A DNA stretch of 64,000 nucleotides, from NCBI GenBank assembly GCA_964594125.1, contig CAZQLL010000020.1:24220-88219 (forward strand), in the 5' to 3' direction. Shown in pieces: positions 8,569-17,145 of this stretch. The stretch comes from CAVRZJ01 sp964594125. Lineage in GTDB: Bacteria; Acidobacteriota; Thermoanaerobaculia; Thermoanaerobaculales; Thermoanaerobaculaceae. Each line of letters starts with the position of its first letter. The first letter of the stretch is position 1. Made by a program: the position numbers and the translations under genes. The notes beneath the pieces are model-generated. The model was not told the origin of the DNA, made no database searches, and saw only the letters and a list, made by a program, of their open reading frames with translations.

Positions 8569-9483
8569 ATGCGCGTGTTCGTGACGGGGGCTTCGGGGTT
8601 CGTCGGGTCGGCGGTGGCGAGGGCGCTCGCGCGCGCCGGGCACGAGGTGCACGGGCTGGTGCGCTCCGATGAGAAGGCGCGGGCGCTGGCAGCCGCCGAG
8701 GTCGCACCGGTGCGCGGCGCCATGGAGGCGCCCGACTCGTACCGAAAGGTCGCGCGGTCGTGCGAGGTGCTGGTGCACTGCGCAGCGGAGATGTCGGCCC
8801 GCTACCATGAGCTCGACCGGCTCACGGTGGAAACGCTGCTCGCCGCCGGCGGCGAGGCGGCTGCCCCCCGCCTGCTCGTCTACACCTCCGGCGTCTGGGT
8901 GTACGGCCACCGTCCGGGCGAGCTCGTCGACGAGGCGTCCGTGCTCGCGCCGCCGGCGTTCGTGCTCCCGCGGGTGCAGACCGAAAAGCGCGTGCTGGCC
9001 GCGAGCGGCGGCGGCGTGCGCGGCATCGTGATCCGCCCCGGGTGCGTCTATGGCGGCGCCGGGTCGCTGACCGGCGCCTGGTTCGCAAGCGCGCTCGACG
9101 AGGGCGCGGCGCGCATCGTCGGAGACGGCGCCTGCCGCTGGGCGATGGTGCACCACGAGGACCTCGCCGAGCTGTACGTACGCGCCGCCGAGTCGCCGCT
9201 CGCCGGCGAGGCGATCAACGCCACCGACCGCAGCCGCTTCACCGTGCGCGAGTGCGCCGAGGCGGCGAGCCGCGCCGCCGGCGCGGGCGGCCGCGTCGCG
9301 GCGGTCGCCGTCGAGGAGGCGGCTCGCCATGTCGGTCCGATGGCCGAGTGCCTCGCCTACGACCAGCACGTCGACGCGCGCAAGGCGGTGCGCCTGCTCG
9401 GCTGGCAGCCGCGCCACGGCGGGTTCGCCGACGGCGCCGCGACCTTCTTCGCGGCGTGGCGCGCCGCGGCGGGGCGCCGATAG
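8569..9483 (+). CDS. NAD-dependent epimerase/dehydratase (extended SDR)
   Basis: 304-residue extended short-chain dehydrogenase. The Rossmann motif TGASGFVGSAVARAL is at residues 6-20. The position of the usual Ser-Tyr-x3-Lys triad is degenerate: YTSGVWVYG carries the Ser/Thr strand, but the expected YxxxK helix reads LPRVQTEKR, so the catalytic Tyr appears replaced. This points to an atypical SDR (NmrA/atypical epimerase type) rather than a classical sugar epimerase. ATG 8569 follows GGAGGAAG at good spacing. Confidence 0.8.
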   Translation: MRVFVTGASGFVGSAVARALARAGHEVHGLVRSDEKARALAAAEVAPVRGAMEAPDSYRKVARSCEVLVHCAAEMSARYHELDRLTVETLLAAGGEAAAPRLLVYTSGVWVYGHRPGELVDEASVLAPPAFVLPRVQTEKRVLAASGGGVRGIVIRPGCVYGGAGSLTGAWFASALDEGAARIVGDGACRWAMVHHEDLAELYVRAAESPLAGEAINATDRSRFTVRECAEAASRAAGAGGRVAAVAVEEAARHVGPMAECLAYDQHVDARKAVRLLGWQPRHGGFADGAATFFAAWRAAAGRR

Positions 9484-9491
9484 CGCGAGCG

Positions 9492-10472
9492 TCAGCGGAC
9501 GCGCAGGACGACCTTGCCGAAGTGGCGCGAGGCCGCCATCACCCGGTGCGCCTCGGCGGCCTGCTCGAGCGGCAGCACGCGGTCGATCACCGGCCGCAGC
9601 CGATAGGCCGAGAGCAGGTCGCCGAAACGGTCGAGGAACGCGGCGACCAGGCCGCTCTTCTCCTCCGGCGAGCGCGAGCGCAGCGTCGAGCCGATGATCG
9701 ACAGCCGGCGCGTCAGCAGCCCGCGCAGGTCGACCTCGGCGGCGCCGCCGCCCATCAGCGCGATCACCACCAGGCGGCCGCCGGTGGCCAACGCCGCCAG
9801 GTTGCGCTCGAGGTACGGCGCGCCGATCGCATCGAGCACCACGTCGACGCCGCGCCCGCCGGTCGCCTCGCGGGCCGCGGCCACGAAGTCGCCCGAGCGG
9901 TAGTTGACGGCGGCGTCGGCGCCCAGACCGAGGCAGCGCACGCACTTGTCGTCGGAGCCGGCGGTCACGACGACCGTGCCGCCGACCGCCTTGACGAGCG
10001 TGATCGCGGTGGTGCCGATGCCGCTGCCGCCGCCGTGCACCAGCACGCTGCCGCCGGCGCGCAGGCCGCCGAGCCGGAAGACGGTGAGAAACACGGTGAG
10101 GAACGCCTCGGGGAACGCCGCCGCCTCCTCGAACGGCATGAGGTCGGGAACCGGCATCACGCACCCCGCCGGGGCGACCGCCTCCTCGGCGTAGCCGCCG
10201 CCGGCGAGCAGCGCCATCGCGCGGTCGCCGGGACGCCACCCGCGAACGCCGGGGCCGACCTCGACGACCTCGCCGGCGCACTCCAGGCCGAGGATCTCAG
10301 AGGCGCCGGGCGGCGGCGGGTACTTGCCCTGCCGCTGCAGGAGGTCGGCGCGGTTGAGCGCGGTGGCGTGGACCACGAGGCGCAGCTCGTCGGCGCCGAG
10401 CGGCGGCGCCGGCACGTCGGCGATGCGCAGCACACTCTCGTCGCCGGGCTGGTCGAAGACGACGGCTCTCAC
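9492..10472 (-). CDS. NAD(P)H quinone oxidoreductase, PIG3/zeta-crystallin type
   Basis: 326-residue zinc-free MDR-superfamily oxidoreductase. The N-terminal GroES-like domain has HATALNRADLLQRQGKYPPP and LGLECAGEVVEVG, both typical of the PIG3 group; the Rossmann domain has LVHGGGSGIGTTAITLVKA and a C-terminal FGKVVLRV. It probably reduces quinones or enones with NAD(P)H. Start is GTG 10472, 7 nt behind a TAGCCT box (10485-10480), which implies a leaderless transcript starting 22 nt after the upstream UbiA gene. Confidence 0.88.
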   Translation of the reverse strand: MRAVVFDQPGDESVLRIADVPAPPLGADELRLVVHATALNRADLLQRQGKYPPPPGASEILGLECAGEVVEVGPGVRGWRPGDRAMALLAGGGYAEEAVAPAGCVMPVPDLMPFEEAAAFPEAFLTVFLTVFRLGGLRAGGSVLVHGGGSGIGTTAITLVKAVGGTVVVTAGSDDKCVRCLGLGADAAVNYRSGDFVAAAREATGGRGVDVVLDAIGAPYLERNLAALATGGRLVVIALMGGGAAEVDLRGLLTRRLSIIGSTLRSRSPEEKSGLVAAFLDRFGDLLSAYRLRPVIDRVLPLEQAAEAHRVMAASRHFGKVVLRVR

Positions 10473-10479
10473 CGTCTTT

Positions 10480-10485
10480 AGGCTA
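10480..10485 (-). promoter_or_regulatory. Leaderless -10 box for the quinone oxidoreductase
   Basis: TAGCCT (TANNNT) on the minus strand with 7 nt to the GTG at 10472; no Shine-Dalgarno sequence fits in this gap. Confidence 0.45.
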
Positions 10486-10494
10486 ACACCGCGA

Positions 10495-11358
10495 TCAAGC
10501 GCGGGCGCGCATCACCAGCGCAGCCGCGAGCACCGCCCACGCCGCGACCGTGGCGAGCAGCGGGCGGTCGGCGAGCAGCGCCGCGGCAGGGTCCTGCGCT
10601 CCCCCGCGGTGCAACAGCAGGAGGTAGCGGAGGATGCCGAACAGCACCAGCGGCACCGTGGCGAGCAGCGCGCGCGAGCCCACGTTGGCGACGGTCTCCG
10701 GCGCCACGGTGTAAAGCACGTACGCCACCAGCGTCACGCCGGCGAGCAGGGTGACCGCGGCGGAGAGGAAGCTCTCCGGGTACGCGGGGGTGCGCAGCGC
10801 CGGCCGCCGCAGCTCCGGCACGCGCTTGCCGAACGCGAGCAGCAGCGCCAGCAGGAAGCCGCAGATCACCAGCCAGTGCGAGATCGCCACCGGAATGGCC
10901 AGCGCGCCGGCGGCGAGCCGGACGACGAACCCGGCGGCGAGGACGAGCGCTTCGACGATCGGCACGCTCTTGAGCGCGAGCGAGTAGAGCAGAGTCAGCG
11001 CGGCGTAGGCGGCGAGCGCGAGCAGCACCGGGCGGCCGACGGCAACGGCGGCGCCGGCGGCGGCGGCGAGCAGCACGGCCGCCCAGGCGAGCGCCGCGCC
11101 GGCGCCGAGCGCGCCGGCGGCGACCGGCCGGTGGCGCTTGACCGGGTCCGCGCGGTCGGCGTCGCGGTCGAGCACGTCGTTGACCAGGTACCCGGCGGAG
11201 GCGGCGAGGCAGAACGCGGCGGCGGCGGCGAGCGAGCGGCCGAGCGCCCCGGCGTCGAGCGCGTGCCCGGAGAACAGTGCGGGCGCCAGCACGAAGCCGT
11301 TTTTCAGCCAGTGATGCGGCCGGAGCGAGCGGACGAGCGCGGCGGCGTGGCGGGTCAT
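10495..11358 (-). CDS. UbiA-family prenyltransferase (decaprenyl-phosphate phosphoribosyltransferase-like)
   Basis: 287-residue integral membrane protein with about nine hydrophobic segments. LRPHHWLKN at the N-terminus and the Asp-rich motif NDVLDRDADRADPVKRHRP match the DPPR-synthase branch of UbiA, which transfers 5-phosphoribose to polyprenyl phosphate; the second Asp motif is less distinct. In mycobacteria that product feeds arabinan synthesis; here the role is unknown but a lipid-linked pentose donor is plausible. ATG 11358 is 13 nt from a TACCAT box, divergent from tlyA. Confidence 0.8.
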   Translation of the reverse strand: MTRHAAALVRSLRPHHWLKNGFVLAPALFSGHALDAGALGRSLAAAAAFCLAASAGYLVNDVLDRDADRADPVKRHRPVAAGALGAGAALAWAAVLLAAAAGAAVAVGRPVLLALAAYAALTLLYSLALKSVPIVEALVLAAGFVVRLAAGALAIPVAISHWLVICGFLLALLLAFGKRVPELRRPALRTPAYPESFLSAAVTLLAGVTLVAYVLYTVAPETVANVGSRALLATVPLVLFGILRYLLLLHRGGAQDPAAALLADRPLLATVAAWAVLAAALVMRARA

Positions 11359-11371
11359 CGCGGCGAGCCGG

Positions 11372-11381
11372 ATGGTAGCAT
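11372..11381. promoter_or_regulatory. Overlapping divergent -10 boxes, ubiA-like gene and tlyA
   Basis: The segment ATGGTAGCAT holds TAGCAT on the plus strand (11376-11381, 5 nt before the tlyA GTG) and TACCAT on the minus strand (11377-11372, 13 nt before the UbiA-family ATG). The near-palindrome makes the two promoters overlap. Confidence 0.5.
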
Positions 11382-11386
11382 CGGGC

Positions 11387-12160
11387 GTGGCCGCCGGGCG
11401 CATCCGTCTCGATCTGCTGCTCGTGGAGCGCGGTCTGGCGCCGTCGCGCGAGCGCGCGCAGTCGCTGGTGATGGCGGGCCTCGTCACCGTCGACGGCGCC
11501 GTGGCGGACAAGCCGGGGCGGGCGGTGGGCACCGGCGCCGAGGTCGCGGTGACGGCGAAGGACCACCCGTGGGCCTCGCGCGGCGGCGTCAAGCTCGCCG
11601 CCGCGCTCGACGCGTTCGCGGTCGATCCCGCGGGGAGGCGCTGCCTCGACGTCGGCGCTTCCACCGGCGGCTTCACCGACGTGCTGCTGCAGCGCGGCGC
11701 CGCGCACGTGACCGCGCTCGACGTCGGCCGCGGCCAGCTCGACTGGCGGCTGCGGCAGAACCCGCGCGTCGCGGTGCGCGACGGGGTCAACGTCAGGCAC
11801 CTGGCGCCCGGCGATCTCGAAGGGACGTTCGACCTCGTCACCGTCGACGTGTCGTTCATCTCGCTCGCGCTCGTGCTGCCGGCGCTGCTGCCGTTCCTCG
11901 CCGACGGCGGTGCGCTCGTCGCGCTCGTCAAGCCGCAGTTCGAGGTCGGCAGGGGGAAGGTCGGCAAGGGCGGGGTGGTGCGCGACCCGGCGGCGCGCGA
12001 GCAGGCGATCGTGGCGGTCGTCACGGCCGCTGCCGCGCTCGGCCTGGAGTGCGGCGGCCGCATCGCCTCGCCGCTCCCCGGGCCGGCCGGCAACGTCGAG
12101 GAGCTCGTGCTGCTGCGCCGTCAGCCGCCGCTGTCGAGGCCGACGGAAAACGTGCCCTGA
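11387..12160 (+). CDS. tlyA: TlyA-family rRNA 2'-O-methyltransferase
   Basis: 257-residue protein with an N-terminal S4 RNA-binding domain (RLDLLLVERGLAPSRERAQ, residues about 6-65) and an FtsJ/RrmJ-type methyltransferase domain: CLDVGASTGGFTDVLLQ is the SAM motif, followed by VDVSFISLALVLPAL and LVKPQFEVG, which contribute Asp and Lys of the K-D-K-E set. TlyA proteins methylate 16S and/or 23S rRNA and affect capreomycin sensitivity. GTG 11387 sits 5 nt behind TAGCAT, suggesting a leaderless start; ATG 11372 is an in-frame alternative. The 3' end overlaps the convergent RAM-domain gene by 40 bp. Confidence 0.88.
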   Translation: MAAGRIRLDLLLVERGLAPSRERAQSLVMAGLVTVDGAVADKPGRAVGTGAEVAVTAKDHPWASRGGVKLAAALDAFAVDPAGRRCLDVGASTGGFTDVLLQRGAAHVTALDVGRGQLDWRLRQNPRVAVRDGVNVRHLAPGDLEGTFDLVTVDVSFISLALVLPALLPFLADGGALVALVKPQFEVGRGKVGKGGVVRDPAAREQAIVAVVTAAAALGLECGGRIASPLPGPAGNVEELVLLRRQPPLSRPTENVP

Positions 12161-12408
12161 GCCTCCTGCCGCGACAGGCAGCGGAACGCCACCAGCGTGG
12201 TCGTCCGCTCGACACCCGGCAGCGCCGCGATCTCGCCGGTGACCAGCTCCTCGAGGCGCTCGTTGCGCGCGGTGCGCAGGATCGCCACGAGGTCGTAGGC
12301 GCCGGCCACCGAGTACAGCTCGTGCACACCCTCGCGGCCCACCAGCGCCTCGCTCACCTGGCCCATGCGCCCGGCCTGCACGTTGATCAGCACCACCGCT
12401 TCAAGCAT
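12121..12408 (-). CDS. Stand-alone Lrp/AsnC ligand-binding (RAM) domain protein
   Basis: 95-residue protein consisting only of the AsnC_trans_reg/RAM fold: EAVVLINVQAGRMGQVSEAL, then GVHELYSVAGAYDLVAILRT and LPGVERTTTLVAF. The DNA-binding helix-turn-helix of Lrp/AsnC regulators is absent. Such SraA/SIP-type proteins bind amino acids or act as dimeric sensors; the partner here is unknown. The gene overlaps tlyA tail to tail by 40 bp, and a heptad repeat (12427-12447) lies just upstream. Confidence 0.85.
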   Translation of the reverse strand: MLEAVVLINVQAGRMGQVSEALVGREGVHELYSVAGAYDLVAILRTARNERLEELVTGEIAALPGVERTTTLVAFRCLSRQEAQGTFSVGLDSGG

Positions 12409-12426
12409 CGAGCCTCTCCTCCCACT

Positions 12427-12447
12427 ACCGACCACAGACCACTGACC
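12427..12447 (+). repeat. Heptad repeat ACCGACC-ACAGACC-ACTGACC
   Basis: Three 7-bp units of pattern ACNGACC in the gap between the RAM-domain gene and the next MBL-fold gene. Confidence 0.7.
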
Positions 12448-12452
12448 CCGCC

Positions 12453-13151
12453 TCACTCCTTCGGCTTCACCACCACCGCGATCCCGCTGCCCTCGAGCAG
12501 CCTCGCGAAGCGCGCGGCGTCGCTCTCGGCGCCGACGATGCTGCCGTAGTGCATCGGCACCGCGACCTTCGGCCGGATCGCCCGCGCCGCCTCGGCAGCC
12601 TGCTCGGCGGTCATCACGTAGGTGCCGGACACCGGCAGCAGCGCTACGTCCGGCGCCAGACCGGCCATCTCCGGGATGTGGTCGGTGTCGCCGGCGTGGT
12701 AGTAGGTGACGTCGCCGACCGTGAAGACGAAGCCGACCATCGCCGCCCCCTGCGGGTGGAACTTCTTGTCGGTGTTGTACGCCGGCACCGCGCGCAGCTC
12801 GACGCCGGCCGCGGTCTTCGCTTCGCCCGGAGCGATCACCGTCACCGGTGCCGGCAGCTTGGCCGCCGCGGCGGCAGGGGCGACGACGACTGTCTTCGGA
12901 CCGCGGATCGCCGCCACGTCCTCGGGCGAGCAGTGGTCGAAATGGTCGTGGGTGATCAGGATGAGGTCCGCCGCCGGCGCCACGGCCGGCACCTTGAACG
13001 GGTCGACGTACACCACGGGCGGCCCATCGACGCGAAACGTGTCGTGCCCCATCCAGTGCAGCTTCGCGGTCAGGCTCACGGCATCCTCCCCGGCGCCTGC
13101 GACCGGCGCCGCCAACAGCACGGCCGAAACGAGCAGCGCTGCGACTCGCAT
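12453..13151 (-). CDS. Exported metal-dependent hydrolase, UlaG/MBL type
   Basis: 232 residues. Residues 1-20 form a signal peptide (MRVAALLVSAVLLAAPVAGA), so the protein is periplasmic. The mature part is a UlaG-like MBL fold: WMGHDTFRV, YVDPFK, ITHDHFDHCSPED, YYHAGDTDHIPEM and VPMHYGS are the family metal-binding motifs in order. Substrate unknown. A TACACT -10 box and an AAGGAG ribosome site precede ATG 13151. Confidence 0.85.
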   Translation of the reverse strand: MRVAALLVSAVLLAAPVAGAGEDAVSLTAKLHWMGHDTFRVDGPPVVYVDPFKVPAVAPAADLILITHDHFDHCSPEDVAAIRGPKTVVVAPAAAAAKLPAPVTVIAPGEAKTAAGVELRAVPAYNTDKKFHPQGAAMVGFVFTVGDVTYYHAGDTDHIPEMAGLAPDVALLPVSGTYVMTAEQAAEAARAIRPKVAVPMHYGSIVGAESDAARFARLLEGSGIAVVVKPKE

Positions 13152-13190
13152 GGTGGCGCTCCTTCTCGATCAGTGTAGCGCCTGCCGATC

Positions 13191-14678
13191 TTACAGCTCG
13201 TCCGCCTTCATCGAGATCGGGCCGCGGTAGTTGGCGCGCAGGCCGACCTGGGCGACGTAGCGGTCGAAGCCGCGATACGCCTGCTTGATGCGGGTGAGGG
13301 CGTTGGACTTCCAGTCGACGTAGGGGTTGTCGATCTGCACCGGGTCGAGGCAGCCGGCGAGCGCCACCTTGGAGGAGGCGCAGAAGCGGCTCATGAGAGT
13401 CTTGGCGAGGTGGCGGTCGCCGTTCTGCATCTCGTCGACCAGCACCAGCGAGTTCTCGATGTCGAGCCCGCGCAGCAAGGAGGTCGAGAGCAGCGTCAAC
13501 CGCTGCGCCGCCTCGAGGTCGCGCAGGAAGTCGTGGCTGGCGGCCAGCCCGACCGAGCGGATCGCCTGGAAGAACGGCTCCAGCCACGGCGACAGCTTGG
13601 CGTCGTGATCGCCGGGCAGGTACCCCATTTCGAAGCGGCTGGAGGCGTGCTCGGGGCGGATGAGGATGAGGCCGTTCTCGTAGCCCGGGACCGGCGGCGC
13701 GAGCGGCTGCGAGCGCTGGTGCACCTTCATCGTCGACGGCTGGCCGAACAGCAGGTAGAGCGCCGCGACGACCATCAGCCGCGTCTTGCCGGAGCCCGCC
13801 GGACCGTCGAGCAGCACGAGCTGCACCTCGGGGTCGAGCAGGTACTCCAGCGCCAGCACCTGGCGCGGGTCGGCGGGGGTGAACGAGAGCACCGTGCGCG
13901 GCAGCCAGATGCCGCGCTTGCTGTCCCAGTACTGGGCGTAGCGCAGCTCGCACGCGCACCGCCGGTCGAGGTCGACGCGTGCCAGCACCTCGCGGCCGCT
14001 GCAGCGCAGCACCAGCCCCTGGTTCCACAGCGGCTCGGGGAGCGGCCCGGCGAGCGCATCGAGCGGCAGCGCCCGCTCGCGCGGCGGCCCGCTCTCCATG
14101 AACGCCCGCAGCACCTCGGGGGTGACCTCGAGTTCGCTGATGCCGTCGAAGATGTCGTCGGGGCTGTGCAGCTCCAGCTTGCCGTAGCGCAGCGGCTCGG
14201 CGGCGAGGCCGAGCGCGTCGCAGCGCAGCAGCATGTTGGAGTCCTCGGAGATGAGCACGACGCGGTAGCGGCCGTTGCCGTTGACGAGGCCGTGGATGCG
14301 TCGGACGCCCTGGATGATCGTGCCGTCGCCGCCGCCGTTGCCGTTGCCCACGGCGGTCGGACCGGGCGGCTCCCACGCCAGCACGCCGCCGGTCGGTGTC
14401 GCCGCGAACGCCGACAGCTCGCTCTCGCCGCGCAGCAGCCGCTCCGGGTGGTGGTGGATGAGCGCGGCGTTGCGGAAGCCGAGGATCTTGCGCGTCGCCA
14501 CCCGCGCCGCCTGCCGCACGCCCTCGGACTTGGCGCGGTTGGCCTGCAGGTGTCCGAGCTCCTCGAGCACCTGGTGGAGCAGGATCACCAGGTTGCCCGG
14601 CGTCAGGAGCCTGTCCAGCGACTCCGGGTACTCGACCAGCGCGCTCGTGTCGGGGATGTAGACGTTGGTGGGCTTCAT
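13191..14678 (-). CDS. PIN-PhoH ATPase (PhoH2-like)
   Basis: 495-residue fusion of an N-terminal PIN ribonuclease domain (YIPDTSALVEYPESL, residues about 7-180, with later acidic SEDSNMLLRCDAL) and a C-terminal PhoH ATPase. Walker A is LLDGPAGSGKTRL (near residue 288) and the Walker B-like SLVLVDEMQNGD follows. PIN-PhoH proteins have been described as RNA helicase/RNase enzymes. The linker near residue 115 contains a Gly/Asn run (GNGNGGGDG). ATG 14678 lies 12 nt from a TATGCT box. Confidence 0.9.
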   Translation of the reverse strand: MKPTNVYIPDTSALVEYPESLDRLLTPGNLVILLHQVLEELGHLQANRAKSEGVRQAARVATRKILGFRNAALIHHHPERLLRGESELSAFAATPTGGVLAWEPPGPTAVGNGNGGGDGTIIQGVRRIHGLVNGNGRYRVVLISEDSNMLLRCDALGLAAEPLRYGKLELHSPDDIFDGISELEVTPEVLRAFMESGPPRERALPLDALAGPLPEPLWNQGLVLRCSGREVLARVDLDRRCACELRYAQYWDSKRGIWLPRTVLSFTPADPRQVLALEYLLDPEVQLVLLDGPAGSGKTRLMVVAALYLLFGQPSTMKVHQRSQPLAPPVPGYENGLILIRPEHASSRFEMGYLPGDHDAKLSPWLEPFFQAIRSVGLAASHDFLRDLEAAQRLTLLSTSLLRGLDIENSLVLVDEMQNGDRHLAKTLMSRFCASSKVALAGCLDPVQIDNPYVDWKSNALTRIKQAYRGFDRYVAQVGLRANYRGPISMKADEL

Positions 14679-14799
14679 CGTCCGATGAAAAGCATACCAC
14701 CGTTGTCACGCATTCCCCCGCCCTGACCACTGGGGTGGTGCCTGCGCTGCTGGGGCCGCATCACGGAGGGATCGCCGCGACGCTGCGGTGGCGCCCGCC

Positions 14800-17139
14800 T
14801 CACCGCGGCGAGCGGTGCGGCGCCGCCAGCAGGCAGGCGAGGTATCCCTCGCGGGCGCGCAGGTGGTCGAGAGCAACGGTGGCGCCGGCGCTGTCGCGCC
14901 GCAGTCCCTGGTAGAGCTTGGCGAGCTCCGCCCGGTTGCGGAACAGCCACGACTCGAACGGCTCGCCGTCGCGCAGGTCGGCGGGGGCCAGCGGCACCCG
15001 GAAGGCGCCGACGAGGGCGTCCTGCTCCTCGTCCCACGAGCCGATGTACCACGCGCGCGTGACCGCGTCCTCGAGGGCGGCGACGACGCACAGCGTCGGG
15101 TCGACCTCCTCGGGGGCGAGGGCGGCGGCGGACTCCGGGTCGTCGACGGCCTCGCCGGCGAGGCGGCGGAGCGTGCGCCACAGCGGCGCGCCGTCGGGGA
15201 GCTGGACGAGCCCCTCGGGTACCTGGTCGAACACGACGACCTCGGCGAGCGGCGTCGGCTCGAGCCCCTTGAGGCGCGCCGTGCCGAGCGCGCGCAGGCC
15301 GACCCACGGGCCGTCGAGGCGCGCGGCGTCGCACGGCAGCGCCAGCCAGCGCACCCCGTACGCCTCGGCCTCCCCGAGCGGCAGACCCGCCCACTCGGGC
15401 TCGAGGTCGCGGAGGAACGCCTCGGTGGCGACGCCGCCGCGGTTGACGAGCTCGTTGTTCTCGACCAGAAAGGCGGCGTACGGCCGGTCGCGCACGTTCT
15501 CCGGGTAACGCGGCGACTGCCGCACCGGCTCGAGGAACTCCAGCACGCGCTGCACCGGGTAGCCGGACGCGATCAGGAAGTCGGCGATGTCCTCGACCTC
15601 CTGCGTGGTCTTGCCGGTGGTCAGGCGCGCGAGCTCGACCATGCCGTGGCCGAAGAACTCGAAGGCGGGGCCGTTGCCGCCGGAGGTGCGCATGTGCAGC
15701 AGGTGGTACGAGCCGACGTTGAGCGCGAGGCGCATGCCGCGGTCGAACGGGAAACCCTGCCGGCGCAGGCGCTCGTAGAGGACGCGCAGCTCGGCGGCCG
15801 CGAGCAGCACCGCCCGCGCCGAGCGCGCCGAGTAGAAGGCCCCGTCGCCGAGGAACTTCTCGAAGCGCAGCCGGTGGCGCTCGCGGATCGCCTCGACCGC
15901 GTGCTGGAAGCGCACCATGAAGCGCATCGCGCTGTCCTCGGCGCCGCGCCCGCGCCGCCGCACCTCCTCGAGGATCTGGCTGAACTCGACGAGGTCGTAC
16001 AGCAGCCCGTAGCGGCGCACCGAGGAGTCGACCACGCCGGGCATCGAGAAGTCGATCGGGCGGGTGAACGCGGAGAGGCGGACGAACTGGCCGCGCACCC
16101 GGGTGACCGGCCGCGAGCCGCGCAGGCCGACCGGGAAGATGCGCGCGCGCAGCGCCGCAACCACCTCGAAGCGGCGCAGCGCGTCGCCGAGGTCGCGCAG
16201 CAGGCGCAGCAGGTCGGCGGACAGCCGCGGCGTCTCGGGATGGCTCCACACCTCGACGAGGTCGAGCGCCGGCCGGCAGAACAGCAGGCGGTCGGCGGGC
16301 AGATCGCCGGCGTCGGGGGCCAGCAGGCGCAGCGTCCGCTCGAAGCTCGCGTCGCGCTGGCGCAGGCGCTCGAGCTGTGCGCTGTTGGCGGCGACCAGCT
16401 TGAAGAAGCGCACCGGGTCGATGCGGGCCTGCCCCTGCAGGTAGCTCGAGAGCTCGCGCAGCTCGCGGCCGAGGTGCTGCTCCGCGAGCGGCAGCAGGTC
16501 GGAGCGCAAGGTCCGCGCCAGCGCCGTGCCGGCGGCGGTCTCCTCGACCGCGTTCCAGCGGCGCAGGCGGTTGAACGCCTCGGCCTCCGCGCGGCCGGCC
16601 ACGTCGGCCACCCGCTGTACGACGGCATAGCGGATCTCGTCGAGCACCCGCACCGGCAGCCTGGCGGTGCGGGCGAACACGGCGCGCAGCGCAGCGCCGA
16701 CGCGCTCCGCGACCTCGCGCGAGAACAGCAGCCAGAACAGCTCGGCGAAACGGCGCCCGTGGTCGTGCAGCACGGCGTTCTCGACGAGGTCGGCGAGGCG
16801 CTGCGCGATCGCGGCGCGCAGCTCGACGACGCCGGCCTTGTCGACCCCCTCGTTGAGCGCCACGGCACACCGGTAGGCGGCCTCCGCCTCGATGTGGCGG
16901 CCGAGGTCGCGGCAGAAGGCCTCCCACGCCGCCGACACCTTGAGCGGGAAGCCGAGCACGAGGCGCGTCTGCTCGTCGTCGGCGAACAGCCAGTACGGCT
17001 GCGGCAACGCCGCCGCCGTCTCGCCGAACGCCCGGCGCCAGCCGCCGGCGAGGTCGCCTGGGCCGAGGAAGGAGATGCGGTCGCGTCCCTCGGCGAGCAC
17101 CTGCTCGATCGTCGCGGTGTGCGTATCCCTCGTCGGCAT
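14800..17139 (-). CDS. Uncharacterised 779-aa protein with degenerate class III cyclase-like segment
   Basis: I do not recognise a named family. Residues 1-370 are mostly helical, with no signal peptide or membrane segment. Residues about 375-510 look like a decayed class III nucleotidyl cyclase/GGDEF-type palm: YGLLYDLVEFSQIL takes the place of the metal-binding strand, RFEKFLGDGAFYSARSA of KxIGD, MRLALNVGSYHLL of the RIGIHxG strand, and FFGHGMVELARLT of GxxVNxAARL. Substrate and transition-state residues are not conserved, so catalysis is doubtful. The C-terminal third is unknown. ATG 17139 sits 8 nt behind a TACAAT box, i.e. leaderless. Downstream of comM on the same strand (6-nt gap). Confidence 0.7.
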   Translation of the reverse strand: MPTRDTHTATIEQVLAEGRDRISFLGPGDLAGGWRRAFGETAAALPQPYWLFADDEQTRLVLGFPLKVSAAWEAFCRDLGRHIEAEAAYRCAVALNEGVDKAGVVELRAAIAQRLADLVENAVLHDHGRRFAELFWLLFSREVAERVGAALRAVFARTARLPVRVLDEIRYAVVQRVADVAGRAEAEAFNRLRRWNAVEETAAGTALARTLRSDLLPLAEQHLGRELRELSSYLQGQARIDPVRFFKLVAANSAQLERLRQRDASFERTLRLLAPDAGDLPADRLLFCRPALDLVEVWSHPETPRLSADLLRLLRDLGDALRRFEVVAALRARIFPVGLRGSRPVTRVRGQFVRLSAFTRPIDFSMPGVVDSSVRRYGLLYDLVEFSQILEEVRRRGRGAEDSAMRFMVRFQHAVEAIRERHRLRFEKFLGDGAFYSARSARAVLLAAAELRVLYERLRRQGFPFDRGMRLALNVGSYHLLHMRTSGGNGPAFEFFGHGMVELARLTTGKTTQEVEDIADFLIASGYPVQRVLEFLEPVRQSPRYPENVRDRPYAAFLVENNELVNRGGVATEAFLRDLEPEWAGLPLGEAEAYGVRWLALPCDAARLDGPWVGLRALGTARLKGLEPTPLAEVVVFDQVPEGLVQLPDGAPLWRTLRRLAGEAVDDPESAAALAPEEVDPTLCVVAALEDAVTRAWYIGSWDEEQDALVGAFRVPLAPADLRDGEPFESWLFRNRAELAKLYQGLRRDSAGATVALDHLRAREGYLACLLAAPHRSPR

Positions 17140-17145
17140 CCCGCA

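Noticed and set aside
12121..14730. Single 869-codon minus-strand frame spanning RAM-domain, MBL and PhoH genes
   Set aside because: Only its last 95 codons match a protein family (RAM); the rest is antiframe to the real genes on the same strand.
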